A stretch of 64,000 nt of DNA from Closterium sp. NIES-65 (taxonomy: Eukaryota; Streptophyta; Zygnematophyceae; Desmidiales; Closteriaceae), in NCBI GenBank assembly GCA_948144175.1, contig CANXME010002486.1:2170001-2234000 (forward strand). The letters are read 5' to 3'. The position numbers and the translations under genes are program-made. This document shows, one piece after another, positions 54,692 to 64,000 of this stretch (positions within the stretch are counted from its first letter, which is position 1; every line of letters starts with the position of its first letter). Below the pieces are notes generated by a model. The model was not told the DNA's origin. It was given only the letters and a program-made list of their open reading frames with translations, and did not search any database.

Positions 54692-55028
54692 TGTTACGAG
54701 TGCAATTGAGTGAGCGAACGAGAATTGCACTATCGAAGCAAGAATACAAATGAGCGAAGGCATGAGCGAAGAATATATAGCGAAACTACAGTGGTAACGG
54801 TAATGGACTGTGGTTGTCGCGCGACGAGCCTGGGACTGAGGTTGGGAAAATGTCGAAGCGTAGGCCCGGAGCGCGGGTTACCGCCGAGCCGTGAGGTCGG
54901 GGTGCGATGTGCGAAAATGGCGGGATGATTGTCGATGCGATGATCGCGAGTGGTAACGGTGCTGACTGAGGTGCTACAGTGATGTACGCGTTGAGCAGGG
55001 ATGCGAAGGAAAAGGGATTTTCCTTACA
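54692..55028 (-). repeat. gypsy-A 5' LTR
   Basis: 337 bp. Pairs with 42536-42876 and is followed by the target duplication ATTCA (55029-55033). Confidence 0.95.
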
Positions 55029-55043
55029 ATTCATAACACCCAA

Positions 55044-56161
55044 AACATAAAAGTTCCACAATTGAGGTCCGGGCTGGAATTCGTCGGGACATTTGTTCCG
55101 AACGTCCGAACCAACGCCTGTCCGTACGGTTTACGTGCTGGTCCGGACATTTGACGGTTCGGAAAAAAGTTACACGCCCTTAGACTGACGCTTTCGGCAA
55201 AGTCATTCTCGTCAACGAATTTCCATTCCTTGGGGATTCCATAGCACAAGCCCCTTCCGCTGACGAATTCACTATGGCCCTGTTCGCCACGACCACGATA
55301 TAGGCAAGGGGCGGGGGATGGGCGAGGGCTCCAGAAGGTGCGCCGGAAGATGCGAACTACGTCCGGGGGCTCGCCCCGAATGGAAATTTCTCCAAAGGGA
55401 TCCGGAAGGGGGCCAAGGGGATCTGGCACCTCCCCCCCACCTTCGTTTTGGGCGGGACTTTTTTTCCCGCCTCTGATCCACAACCAGAGAAAAAAAGAAA
55501 CAAATCAGCCCGGGTAAAAAGTGTCGAAAAAAGAAAAGGTCATTCACAGTTGCGTTTAGGGTTCCGTGAACTTGAAGCAGCTGTCTTATCACTCGGGAGG
55601 GCGAAAATTTGTTGTTCCGGGCCGGTTCTGGTGACACGTTGGCGTTTACCCTGCCCTCAAATCCCCCGGCCATCCCGTTAGGCGCCTACGAAATTGGTGG
55701 TCTGCACGAGGGAGAGTCGATGGAGGGGATGGGGTTCCGAGCTGGCAGGACAGGAAACTGCCAGGCGCATTCTGGATCCCCCGCCCATCCCTTCGATGGC
55801 CCAGAAAAGTGGGTGTTCGCCACGACAGCGAGCCCTCCGAGGTTCGGAGGGGATCGTAAGGCTCGACAGGATTTTGTCGGTCTGACCGGCCCTAAAACCC
55901 TGATTTCACCCCTTTTCGAAGGTGCAGGGCGGATTCCAGATCCCCCGCCCATCCCTCTGAAGGCCCAGCAAAGGCGTGGCGAACAGGGCCTATGCGTGCG
56001 TGTCGTACGCGACATTTATGCGAACTTGCCACCTTGTTCTGGTCGTCTTCGCCACTGTCGTGGAGTTCGCATCCCCTGCGACACCCGCCTCGTCTCCTTT
56101 TCCGGTTCTGAACGTTAACCTCTCCCACCCAACCCTTCCCTTCGTTCCGTTTTGGGAAACT
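55044..56161. other. Unassigned sequence between the nest and the fold-back element
   Basis: No supported gene. Contains a direct repeat of about 35 bp around GATCCCCCGCCCATCCC (55778 and 55936). A 16-bp inverted pair, GGCCCTGTTCGCCACG and its complement, lies at about 55275 and 55976. The short ORFs here have no recognisable domain. Confidence 0.5.
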
Positions 56162-56645
56162 ATATTCCAGGTCCATAATTTCATACTTATCTCAAGTTTA
56201 GTCCCAAGTTCACTAAAAAAGTATCATTTTCTAGAATTTTGCTCATGCGAGGCCCAAAGTATGTTAAAAACTGGTCCTGCAATGCGAGGTTCTTGAAACG
56301 TGTCCAATTTCGCTTGGAATTTTTTCGACGGGGCAAGAAATTATAAAACCCCTCGGGAACTAGGGCCCATTTGCGGGAGGGATCAACCCTTAACACCAAG
56401 CGGGTCCCCGTGTTTAGGGTTGATCCCTCCCGAACGTGTGTCCTGGTTCCCGTAGGGGTTTTATGTTTTTTGCCCCCGTCAGAAATTGCAAATACGAAAT
56501 AGAACACGTGTCGAAACGTTTGCTCCGCAGGACCAGTTTCGAACATAATCTGGGCCTCGCATGAGCAAACTTCTAGAAATCTGGACTTTTTGAGTCGAAT
56601 TAAGACTAAATTTGAAAGATTTTTGAAACTATGGAGCTGGGATAT
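56162..56645. repeat. Fold-back element, arms about 234 bp
   Basis: 56162-56395 and 56411-56645 are inverted copies of each other, imperfect throughout, separated by about 15 bp. Shared blocks include GCTCATGCGAGGCCCA, ACTGGTCCTGC, AAAACCCCT and GGGAGGGATCAACCCT with their complements. The right end abuts the gypsy-C LTR. No coding sequence. Confidence 0.85.
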
Positions 56646-56972
56646 TGTTACGGGTGCAATGAATCGAGGTAGCGAGAATTGCACTAAGGTGTCAAACGAG
56701 TACAAAATGTGAGCGAAGGCATGAGCGAACATTTATACGCGAAACATGCAAAACGGTAACGCGGTGCGTGCGAGCTTGCTAGTGCTACGCTGGAGCGAGG
56801 CTCGGGCTAGTCCCGAAGCGTAGGCCGATACGGCCATGCCAGCAGTGCGAGGTTTGGTAAAACAGTGCGCGCGAAGTCGGCGAAGTTGCGTTAGCAGTAA
56901 CGGGCGAACAATCGGCTGTTGCTGTACGCGATGTAGTCGGCTCCGTAAGGAATGCCGAGAAAATTCCTTACA
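56646..56972 (-). repeat. gypsy-C 3' LTR
   Basis: Minus strand begins TGTAAGGAAT and ends CACCCGTAACA. Its body is largely unlike the gypsy-A LTR, but both termini are shared. Confidence 0.9.
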
Positions 56973-57002
56973 CTACCCCCCCCCCTCAAGAAGCCCCCTC
57001 TG

Positions 57003-60000
57003 CTACGCGAGTGCGTGTATATCGCGGAATCCCCGGCTCCTCAGGTACACTTGCAGGGCAGGGTGATTTTCGATGTTGCTCAGGGGCACCCAGCTATCTT
57101 CAGTTGGCGTGCGGTCTCTCCAGCGAACGAGGAATTCAATCCTCCTGATTCCCGTGGGGTGGCGGATCCGATGGCTGAGAATTTTTTCGGGCTCGATGAT
57201 CGGCTCTGATGCAGGGCGAGTCATTGATTGTGGCCGGTGACGCGGCAGTTAACTTGTGGTCGGGATGTATGGGCGAAGTAGGCTGATGTGGAACGAAGGG
57301 CTGATGTACCAGTTGGTTGGCAACAGTAGGTGTGCGGTGACGGGTGTGATCATGTGACTGATTTGGAATGGTCCACAGTAGCGTGGTCGTAATTTTGGTA
57401 CGTCGGGCAGTCGCAGATTTTGCGTGTCGAGTAGCACGTAATCTCCAGATTGATACGTGACGGGGCGGCGGTGGCAATCAGCGTTGCGCTTAGCGATGAC
57501 GTTGGCCTTTTTTATTGCTTCGGCGGCTCTGGCGCGGGCAGCTTGCAGGATTTCGGCGAATTGTTGTGCGCGTGGCGTTGGGTTGTCCGGACTCGGCGTC
57601 ATGGGCACTGTGGGGTTCTGCCCATAGTTCAGGTAGAACGGGGACTGCTGCGTCGTGGCTGATGTGGCGTTGTTGTACGCGAACTCGATCAGCGGCAGCT
57701 GCTGCTCCCAGGTCGTGGGGTCGTCGCACGTGGCACGAATCAACTGCTCCATCGTCTGATTCGTCCGCTCCGTTTGGCCGTCGGTCTCGGGGTGGTACGA
57801 CGAACTGAACTGTAGCCTGGTCCCGAACTGCTCCCAGAGGTTCTTCCAGAAGTTGCTGGTAAATTTCGTGTCCCTGTCGCTGATAATTGCTGCTGGTATC
57901 CCGTGCAGGCGAACAACGGCTGCGATGAACAGGCGAGCGGTCTCCTCGGCTGAGATCGACTTTTTGCACGCACCGAAGTGTGCCATCTTCGTCAGCCTAT
58001 CCACGACGACCATCACCGCGTCGTTACCCCCAGGGTTCGAAGGTAACCCTGTGACGAAGTCCATGGTTACTTGCTGCCAGGCGCGTTCGGGCGGTGGGAT
58101 CGGCTGCAATTGACCCGCCTTCCGCTTCCTTGAACTCTTCATCACCTGACACGTCGGGCACGAGCCCACGTGCTGCTGTACGTCGGTCAACAGCTCCGGC
58201 CAGTAATAGTACCGCTGCAGTTGCTGTCGCGTTTTTTCTACCCCAAAATGTCCCGAGGTAATCCCGTCGTGTGCCTCCTGTAGTAGCAGCTCCCTCAGTA
58301 GTGAGTACGCGGGTACCCAAATGCGGTTGGTGCCTGCTTTTACGTAATAGACTCCTTTTGCTTCTGCCAGTTGCTGTGAATTTCCGGTCGTGAAAAATGG
58401 GTCGGTGCGGTATCCGTGGGTGAATAGGCCAGTTAAAAGCGGGTTGGTCTGGGCGAGTAGGATGGCATGGAGTTGGGCGGTGGGGCGGGTGAGAGCGTCG
58501 GCGATGTTGGATGCACCCTTTTTGTACGTAACGGTGTAGTGAAAATTGGACTCGAGATAGTCCAACCAGCGAATCTGTCGTGGGTTGAGATTCGGTTGGG
58601 CACGAAGATACTGTAGCGAGCGGTGGTCTGTCCGTACTGTCACGTCGGCGCCAGTCAGGTAACATCGCCAAACTTTGAATGCGTGCACGATCGCTAGCAT
58701 CTCGCGGTCGTGTATCGGGTAGTTACGTTCGGGCGGGTGTAACTTGCGGGACTCGTACGCGATTGGCTGGAGGCCGTTCCCGAAATCCTGCAACAGTACT
58801 GCTCCCACAGCGATGTCACTTGCGTCGGTGACGAGCTTGAACGGACGGTGGGGATCTGCAATGTGAAGGACGGGCGGGGAGCACAAAATATTTTTGAGGG
58901 CCGAGAAGGCAGCTTGCTCTTTCTCCCCCCACGTGTACTCAACCCCCTTCCTCAGCAGGTCAGTCAACGGGGCAGTCAGCTTCGCCATGTCGGGGACGAA
59001 CCGGCGCACGTAGTTGACGAACCCCAGGAAACTCTGCAACTCGGTCAAGTTGGTCGGCGCGTGCCAAGCCTGAATCGTCGCAATTTTCTTCGGGTCTATT
59101 TCCACTCCTGCAGCTGAAATAACATGTCCCAAAAACTCCAGGCGGTCTTGTAAAAACTCACACTTAGATGCTTTGGTCAGTAGGCGGTTCTCACTCAGGA
59201 TTTTAAAAACTGCTTCGATGTCTTGTAAGTGCTGTGCTCTGTAAAGGCTGTAAATCAGTATGTCGTCCAGATAAACGATGACGCACTTATCTAAAAGCGG
59301 GCGGAATGCGTCGTTCATGGTCATTTGGAAAGTGGCGGGGGCGTTGGTCAGTCCGAATGGCATGACGGTGTATTCGAAGGATCCGTAGCGTGTTCGGAAT
59401 GCGGTTTTAGGGCAGTCGGGTGGGTTGACGCGGATTTGGTGGTAGCCTCCTCGGAGGTCGATTTTCGAGAAAACCCGGGCTGTGCGCAGTTGGTCGATCA
59501 GTTCGTCGGCTCGTGGGATGGGGTAACGGGATTTGATGGTAACCCTGTTCAGTGCCCTGTAGTCGATGCACATGCGAAAACCCCCGTCCTTTTTCGGTGT
59601 GAACAGTATTGGTGCGGCGAAGGGCGACGAACTAGGGCGAATGAATTCCTTTTCGAGCAGGTAATCGAGCTGCTTCCTTAGTTCGTCTAGTTCGGGTTGG
59701 GTCAGTCGGAACTTTTGCTGTACTGTTGGCTGTGCCCCCGGTTCCAGTTCTATCCTGTGATCGTGCGGTCGCTGAGGTGGCAGTCCCGTCGGTAAGTCAT
59801 CCGGGAAAATGTCACTGTACTGTTTTAACAGTGCCGCCAGGTCACTCGGTACGTCGGTCAGCAGTTTCTGTAAATCGCCCCCCTTGTCTGCTGCCTCGGC
59901 TTCCCGAATGTCAACCGCGTACACGTCAGCTCCGGCCGCAACAGCGCGTTTCATCGTGATCGCGTTGACACGCACCGACGAAGACTCAGGCGAGCCCCAG

Positions 60001-60485
60001 CGAGGTAAGGCGATGTTGTTACCGTTTACTCGCACGGTGCAGACACCCGTCGTCCAGTCAATTCGCGGATTGTGTCGTCGCAGCCAATCACGCCCGAGTA
60101 AAATGTCGGTTCCGTCGAGGGTCGTTGCGAGCATTTCCTGGCTAAACGTGAAGTTACCCCCGCATCGAATCCGAACTCGGTCTACGCGTTCCCGTATTGC
60201 CAGCGGCGTGCCGTCTACCAGTCGTGCGTCGATCTCAGGTAAGCATCGGTCCAGTGGCAGTCGCAGTTTGCGTGCTGTAGCAGTGTTAATGAGGCTGTGG
60301 CTGGCTCCCCCGTCTACGAAGATTTTAACTAAGTCCGTCCCAATTTTCCCACTGAGCAGTATAGGGCTATCTACCGTGGTACCCTCCTTATTCGGCCGGG
60401 TGTGGTCGATTGCGTGAACCGGCACAATCACTCGGTGAGGGTCGGTTGGGTCGGGCGAGCGGCGTGACCTGTCAGTAGAGGGCAC
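57003..60485 (-). CDS. pol: gypsy-C pol polyprotein (protease-RT-RNase H-integrase, chromodomain after a stop)
   Basis: The longest intact retroelement ORF in the window: 1078 residues, 60485-57249. It is preceded by open sequence overlapping gag in the -1 frame, so the listed 5' end is conventional. In order: protease VDGGASHS; RT FRMCIDYRALN, MPFGLTNAPATFQM, YLDDILIY; RNase H TDASDIAVGAVLL and ADALTRP; integrase zinc motif HFGVEKTRQQL and GSCPTC, then MDFVTGLP, DRDTKFTSNFW and TDGQTERTN. A single TAA at 57249-57251 (gypsy-A has CAA) cuts off a chromodomain (EFLVRWRDRTPTEDSWVP) that stays open to 57003. Chromodomains can steer integration to marked chromatin. Confidence 0.93.
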
Positions 60486-60490
60486 GTCTG

Positions 60491-61146
60491 CTACTGACTT
60501 CCAGCGTTTCCCTGCTGCTTGGTCTGTGTCTGCTGCTCAGCTTCCCCCTTTCCCTTAGCGTTTTCCGGGCATTCGCTCTTGCGATGTCCCGGCCGATTGC
60601 ACGCAAAGCAGCGCCCTTTGAACGGTGCGCCAGCGGCATTTGCGGCGACGGCGCGTATCGTGGCGCTCTCGTTCGTCCCGCGAGGCCGATGTCCCCAGGT
60701 GTTGTTTCCGTAGGACCCCGGTCTCGGTCGGCGAAAGAAGTCGAGCTTCTCCGCCATAGCGAGAATTTCCTGAAACTCAGTGACGCCGCGAAGCTGGATT
60801 TCCTGAGCGATGTCCTACTTCAGGCCGCCGATGTAGCGGTCGATGCGTTTGCTCTCATGCATGTAGCCCACCTGCTCGCATAGCGCCAGAAATCCGCTCG
60901 TGTAATCCTGGACGGAACCGAGTTGGCGCCAAGTGCGGAGCTTCTGTCGCGCCGAGATCGAGGCCGCGATTGGCTCAAATTGAGCGCGCAGACCTGCGCA
61001 CCACGTGTCCCACGTGCGATACTGGGGCACCTCCACGAAATACGACGGCGCCCAGGGTCCGGTTTGTCCTTCCCGTGTCGGTAGTGTCGCGTAGTCGGTC
61101 GGCTTCGTGACGATGACGCGCCACCAGTCCATGGCGGGTCCTCGTG
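60491..61146 (-). pseudogene. gag: gypsy-C gag, C-terminal part
   Basis: Contains the gag core (TWDTWCAGLRAQFEPIAASI, TSGFLALCEQVGYMHESKRI) and a complete CCHC knuckle, CFACNRPGHRKSEC. An in-frame TAG at 60815-60817 interrupts it. The frame ends at 60491-60493 and pol follows in the -1 frame. The N-terminal part is separated by copia-5 at 61147. Confidence 0.88.
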
Positions 61147-61276
61147 TGAAATCAAAGAACGAGAATGAATGACTATGAAGTGAAGTGAATACAAATAGGA
61201 AACCCTAATTGTGTTGTACCCCCTATGGGATACCCCACTATAGCCTACAGAAACAAGTAAGCTATATGTTCTGACA
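61147..61276 (-). repeat. copia-5 3' LTR
   Basis: Terminal TG...CA. Closest to the copia-4 LTR. Short (130 bp), as in the whole family. Confidence 0.92.
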
Positions 61277-61487
61277 CACCCCCATAGGCAGAGTGGGGGA
61301 GAACAAGGGGTCACAAGACCAGTCAAGCAAAGCAAGCAAAGCTCAGGGTGGATCACAAAGTCACCACGCATTCCGAGCACAAGTTCAAAGGCCAGAAGGC
61401 CAGTTCACATGCAAGATCATATATAGAGATATACAAGAGTCAAGCATGCAAGAGCAAGAGTATATATAGGCGAAGGTACAAGCAAGG

Positions 61488-64000
61488 TCAAGAGGAGAGC
61501 AAGTGAGGCAAGACAGGCACAAGACCCAACTGCGTGCAACAACGCTGATGATCACAAGGCGCAAGTGCCTTGGTGAAGACATCAGCAGTCTTGGCCTCAG
61601 AGGCCACGTACGCAAGTCTCAACTGTCCACGCTGCTGTAGCTCACGAGCAAGAAAGTAGCGGAGAGCAATGTGCTTCGTTCTGTGCTCCAGTCGCTGCTC
61701 TCGACACAAGGCCAGCATGGCCTTGTTGTCTACGTACAGGACTGGAGGAGAACCAGGCTGCTCTCCAAGGTCGGTCAGCAGGTAGGTGAGCCAGCGTAAC
61801 TCCTGTGCAGCCATAGCCCAGGCGTAGATCTCAGCCTCACAACTGGAGCCGAGAACAGAAGACGAGCGGGTAGCCCGCCACGAGACAGAGCCGGAACCAA
61901 GGCTGAAGGTGTAACCCTGTGACGACCGCTGCGTAGCCTGGTCGTCAGCCCAAGAAGCGTCTGCGTGCCCAGTAAGGACCACTGGACTACGCCCTCCAAG
62001 CACTAGCCCCATGCCCGACGTACTGCACAAGTAGCGCAACACCCTCTTCGCTGCAGCCATGTGCTCTGGTCGGTGTCTCCCAGGAGCAACAAAGCGTGCG
62101 AGAATGCTAAGAGGGTATGCGAGGTCAGGTCGTGTGCAGGTCATCAGGTACATGAGGCAGCCAACAAGCTCTGCAAACGGGCCACTCGACTCTACGGACT
62201 CATCCGAAGGCAGAGCTGAGAGCGAGTGGCGAGTAGGCAGAGGAGTGGCCTGAGGCGAGGAGTACGTGAAGCCGAAGCGCTGAAGGACTTGCTGCACCAT
62301 GTGTGACTGAGTCAGGGTAATGGTGCGGCGTGCTCTGTCCCGGGTGATCTGCAAGCCAAGGTAGCTGCGCAGTTCACCCAGGTCAGTGCGCGTGTGTCTC
62401 TTCTGCAGCTCGGACTTCACGTAGGCGAGTCCAGCAGTGTCAGCTATGGCAAAGACCAAGTCGTCGACGTACACGAGGATGTAGAACGGCGGCAGAGAGG
62501 TGTCGGTGCGCAGAAACAGCGACGGGTCGGCAGTAGAAGGAGCAAACCCAAGTGCCGCGAGCGTAGTCCTCAGTGTGTCGTGCCACTCACATGGCGCCTG
62601 GCGGAGACCGTAGACTGGACGCCGGAGACTCCACTGGGTACCAGGAGGGAAAGACCCAGTGAAGCCAGGTGGGCGACGCAGCCAGATCTCCTCGTGCAGG
62701 CTGCCCTGCAAGAAAGCTATGCTGAAGTCGAGAGAGTGCAGCTCGTAGTCACGGTGAGCAGCAACGTGCAGCAGAACCCGAAGAGTGGTCATCTTCGGGG
62801 TGGGGGAGAAGGTCTGAAAGTAGTCAACCCCCTGCCGCTGACTGAAGCCACGAGCCACGTAACGCGCCTTGAAGACAGGCGGAGAACCCGGCGGCCGCTT
62901 CACCCTGAAAATCCACATGCCACTGACGATGTTCGCCCCAGGAGGGGGAACAGCGTCAACGTAGGTGCCTGTGGACTTCCAGGAAGCCATCTCTGCATCC
63001 ATAGCTGCCTGCCACTGAGAGGAGTAGGGACCCTCTATCGCCTCCGCGTAAGAGCGCGGAGTCGGGATGTCTGGTGCATCCGGGTCTCCCTCAGGGGCTA
63101 GCAGTACAGACGCGAGACGAGGTGAAGCGGCGGCCAGACACTGGAACTCCTCCTGCCTGTCCTCAAGGACGTCCGTGCCAAGGGCACACTCACCCCCGAC
63201 GGACGGAGGACAGGCGGACTCAGACTCAGTGACAAGACGAGCAGCGTAGTCTAGACGACAGCGCGCAGCAAAGTCGACAAGCTCAGTGACAAGGGCAGAC
63301 GCAGCAGACGGCTCGAAGGAAGGGTCAGTGACAGCAGTAGCAAGGAGACGCGTGACAGTAGGACTGGCAGCACGAAGAGAGTCCGACTCTGGGTCGGCAA
63401 GAGCAGGAAGAGAGGAAGCAGGAGGAGAAGGCAAAGGGGCACGCAGAGGAGCAGTGGACGGACGCAGTGACATCCGGTGCGTGCCAGGAACAGGAGGAGG
63501 ACGCTGACGCGACCCGCGACCACTAGCGCGCTCAGTACGAACAGGCGACACAGGACGAGACGCAGGCTCACGACGCTCAGTAAGACCTCCAGTCGGACCA
63601 GTGTAGGGAGAAGGAGCAGGCAAAGGGGAGGCAGGCTGTAGCTGTGGCTGTGACCGGACAGGCTGCGGACCCTCTAAGGGAGGAGGAGGAGGAGGTGGAA
63701 GACCAAGAACCTGCTGCAGGAGCGGAACGAAGTACGGTCGGGGCCGCGCGGCGACACTAGAAACAGCAGGAACAGCACCAGCAGCCCCGGCAGGAGCACC
63801 CACTCCAGCAGCACCTCCAGCAGCACCACCAGAAGCTCCAGAACCTCCAGCAGCAGCACCAGGAGCACTGTCAGTCGGACCGCCAACGGCAGGCTCAGCG
63901 CCAACACCCGCAGCAGTACCAGCTCTAGGAGAACTCTCAGACCCAGCAGCTCGAGCACCCACAGTACGAGCACCGGCGGGACGCGCGGCAGCAGTACCCT
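61488..64000 (-). CDS. pol: copia-5 pol, C-terminal part (linker, RT, RNase H), intact
   Basis: One open frame from the window edge to the stop at 61488 (at least 824 residues). Linker Gly/Ala/Pro-rich with VPLLQQVLGLPP and MSLRPSTAPLRAPLPSPP. RT from TPRSYAEAIEG through NIVSGMWIFRVK, FKARYVARGFSQRQ and YVDDLVFA (about 62460-62480). RNase H carries HADASWADDQ, SCEAEIYA, YVDNKAM and ADVFTKAL with all acidic residues. The C-terminus is LPHLLSS. This is the best candidate in the window for a recently active copia copy, pending the part outside. Confidence 0.92.
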   Translation of the reverse strand, partial: GTAAARPAGARTVGARAAGSESSPRAGTAAGVGAEPAVGGPTDSAPGAAAGGSGASGGAAGGAAGVGAPAGAAGAVPAVSSVAARPRPYFVPLLQQVLGLPPPPPPPLEGPQPVRSQPQLQPASPLPAPSPYTGPTGGLTERREPASRPVSPVRTERASGRGSRQRPPPVPGTHRMSLRPSTAPLRAPLPSPPASSLPALADPESDSLRAASPTVTRLLATAVTDPSFEPSAASALVTELVDFAARCRLDYAARLVTESESACPPSVGGECALGTDVLEDRQEEFQCLAAASPRLASVLLAPEGDPDAPDIPTPRSYAEAIEGPYSSQWQAAMDAEMASWKSTGTYVDAVPPPGANIVSGMWIFRVKRPPGSPPVFKARYVARGFSQRQGVDYFQTFSPTPKMTTLRVLLHVAAHRDYELHSLDFSIAFLQGSLHEEIWLRRPPGFTGSFPPGTQWSLRRPVYGLRQAPCEWHDTLRTTLAALGFAPSTADPSLFLRTDTSLPPFYILVYVDDLVFAIADTAGLAYVKSELQKRHTRTDLGELRSYLGLQITRDRARRTITLTQSHMVQQVLQRFGFTYSSPQATPLPTRHSLSALPSDESVESSGPFAELVGCLMYLMTCTRPDLAYPLSILARFVAPGRHRPEHMAAAKRVLRYLCSTSGMGLVLGGRSPVVLTGHADASWADDQATQRSSQGYTFSLGSGSVSWRATRSSSVLGSSCEAEIYAWAMAAQELRWLTYLLTDLGEQPGSPPVLYVDNKAMLALCREQRLEHRTKHIALRYFLARELQQRGQLRLAYVASEAKTADVFTKALAPCDHQRCCTQLGLVPVLPHLLSS

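Larger units (their letters stand above)
42536..55028 (-). mobile_element. gypsy-A, Ty3/gypsy chromovirus nested in the solo LTR
   Basis: LTRs at 42536-42876 and 54692-55028 are about 99% alike by eye, apart from a 4-bp indel. The perfect target duplication ATTCA lies at 42531-42535 and 55029-55033. Minus-strand order: LTR, primer site, gag, protease, RT, RNase H, integrase, chromodomain, purine tract, LTR. It is split by copia-4 (46536-53290) and carries stops and a frameshift. The low LTR divergence makes it the youngest datable insertion fully inside the window. Confidence 0.95.
56646..61146 (-). mobile_element. gypsy-C, nearly intact chromovirus, interrupted by copia-5
   Basis: The 3' LTR is at 56646-56972 (327 bp), the purine tract at 56973-56995, pol at 57003-60485 and the C-terminal part of gag at 60491-61146. 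The rest of gag and the 5' LTR lie beyond copia-5, outside the window. A different subfamily from gypsy-A. Confidence 0.92.
61147..64000 (-). mobile_element. copia-5, Ty1/copia element, 3' half in window
   Basis: 3' LTR at 61147-61276 (130 bp, minus strand TGTCAGAACATATAGC), purine tract at 61277-61290, then tail, RNase H, RT and linker, continuing past the window end. Inserted into gypsy-C gag after TCGTG (61142-61146); the other side cannot be checked here. Very similar to copia-4 but with no stops in the part visible. Confidence 0.93.

Noticed and set aside
42536..55028. Two separate gypsy elements on either side of copia-4
   Set aside because: The outer LTRs match each other and share a perfect ATTCA target duplication, so it is one element. 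The overlapping 182 bp is better explained as a duplication at the copia-4 insertion.
55448..56118. Possible protein-coding ORFs in the spacer before the fold-back element
   Set aside because: Short overlapping frames with no recognisable motif, and internal repeats explain their openness.

Overview
The window is nuclear DNA of a streptophyte (plant lineage). It has spliceosomal introns, a plant-type leucine-rich-repeat receptor kinase, Ty1/copia elements primed by an initiator-tRNA-Met-like site, and Ty3/gypsy elements with a chromodomain. The GC-rich, repeat-filled copia polyproteins and the one-exon-per-LRR gene would suit a charophyte alga (desmids such as Closterium come to mind from memory, unverified) or an early land plant. 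No prokaryotic gene, tRNA, rRNA or CRISPR array was found.

Layout. (1) 1-14093, plus strand: the 3' part of a receptor-kinase gene. I place 31 exons: 23 LRR exons (22 of exactly 72 bp, all with phase-2 junctions), an extracellular cysteine-containing exon, a transmembrane exon and six kinase exons. Spliced together they give one open frame of about 1025 codons. Introns carry decayed copies of neighbouring exons, tandem repeats, a solo LTR and a 0.6-kb CATA microsatellite. (2) 14094-16227: 3' flank, then a scrambled copia fragment holding a 675-bp insert. (3) 16228-26905: an old plus-strand gypsy relic, split by a solo LTR (17076-17615) and by a complete minus-strand copia element (copia-1, 18710-26025). 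(4) 26906-35050: an unassigned block, copia-2 (plus, lacks 5' LTR and capsid region) and a piece of a second copia lineage. (5) 35051-41708: copia-3 (plus), in which a second copy of the integrase-RT linker replaces gag. (6) 41709-56645: a three-level nest. A solo LTR (42253-42535 plus 55034-55038) holds gypsy-A (42536-55028), which holds copia-4 (46536-53290); a fold-back element lies at 56162-56645. (7) 56646-64000: gypsy-C, nearly intact, interrupted by copia-5, whose 3' part is intact and which runs off the window.

The only host gene is the receptor kinase. The rest is a retrotransposon cluster whose order of insertion can be read from target-site duplications. The most notable observations are a short peptide module shared by copia Gag and the pol linker, hairpins with compensatory changes at gypsy LTR ends and after the copia primer site, a C11 frame break in gag shared by two copia subfamilies, a linker-for-gag swap in copia-3, and nonsense mutations biased to CAG>TAG.
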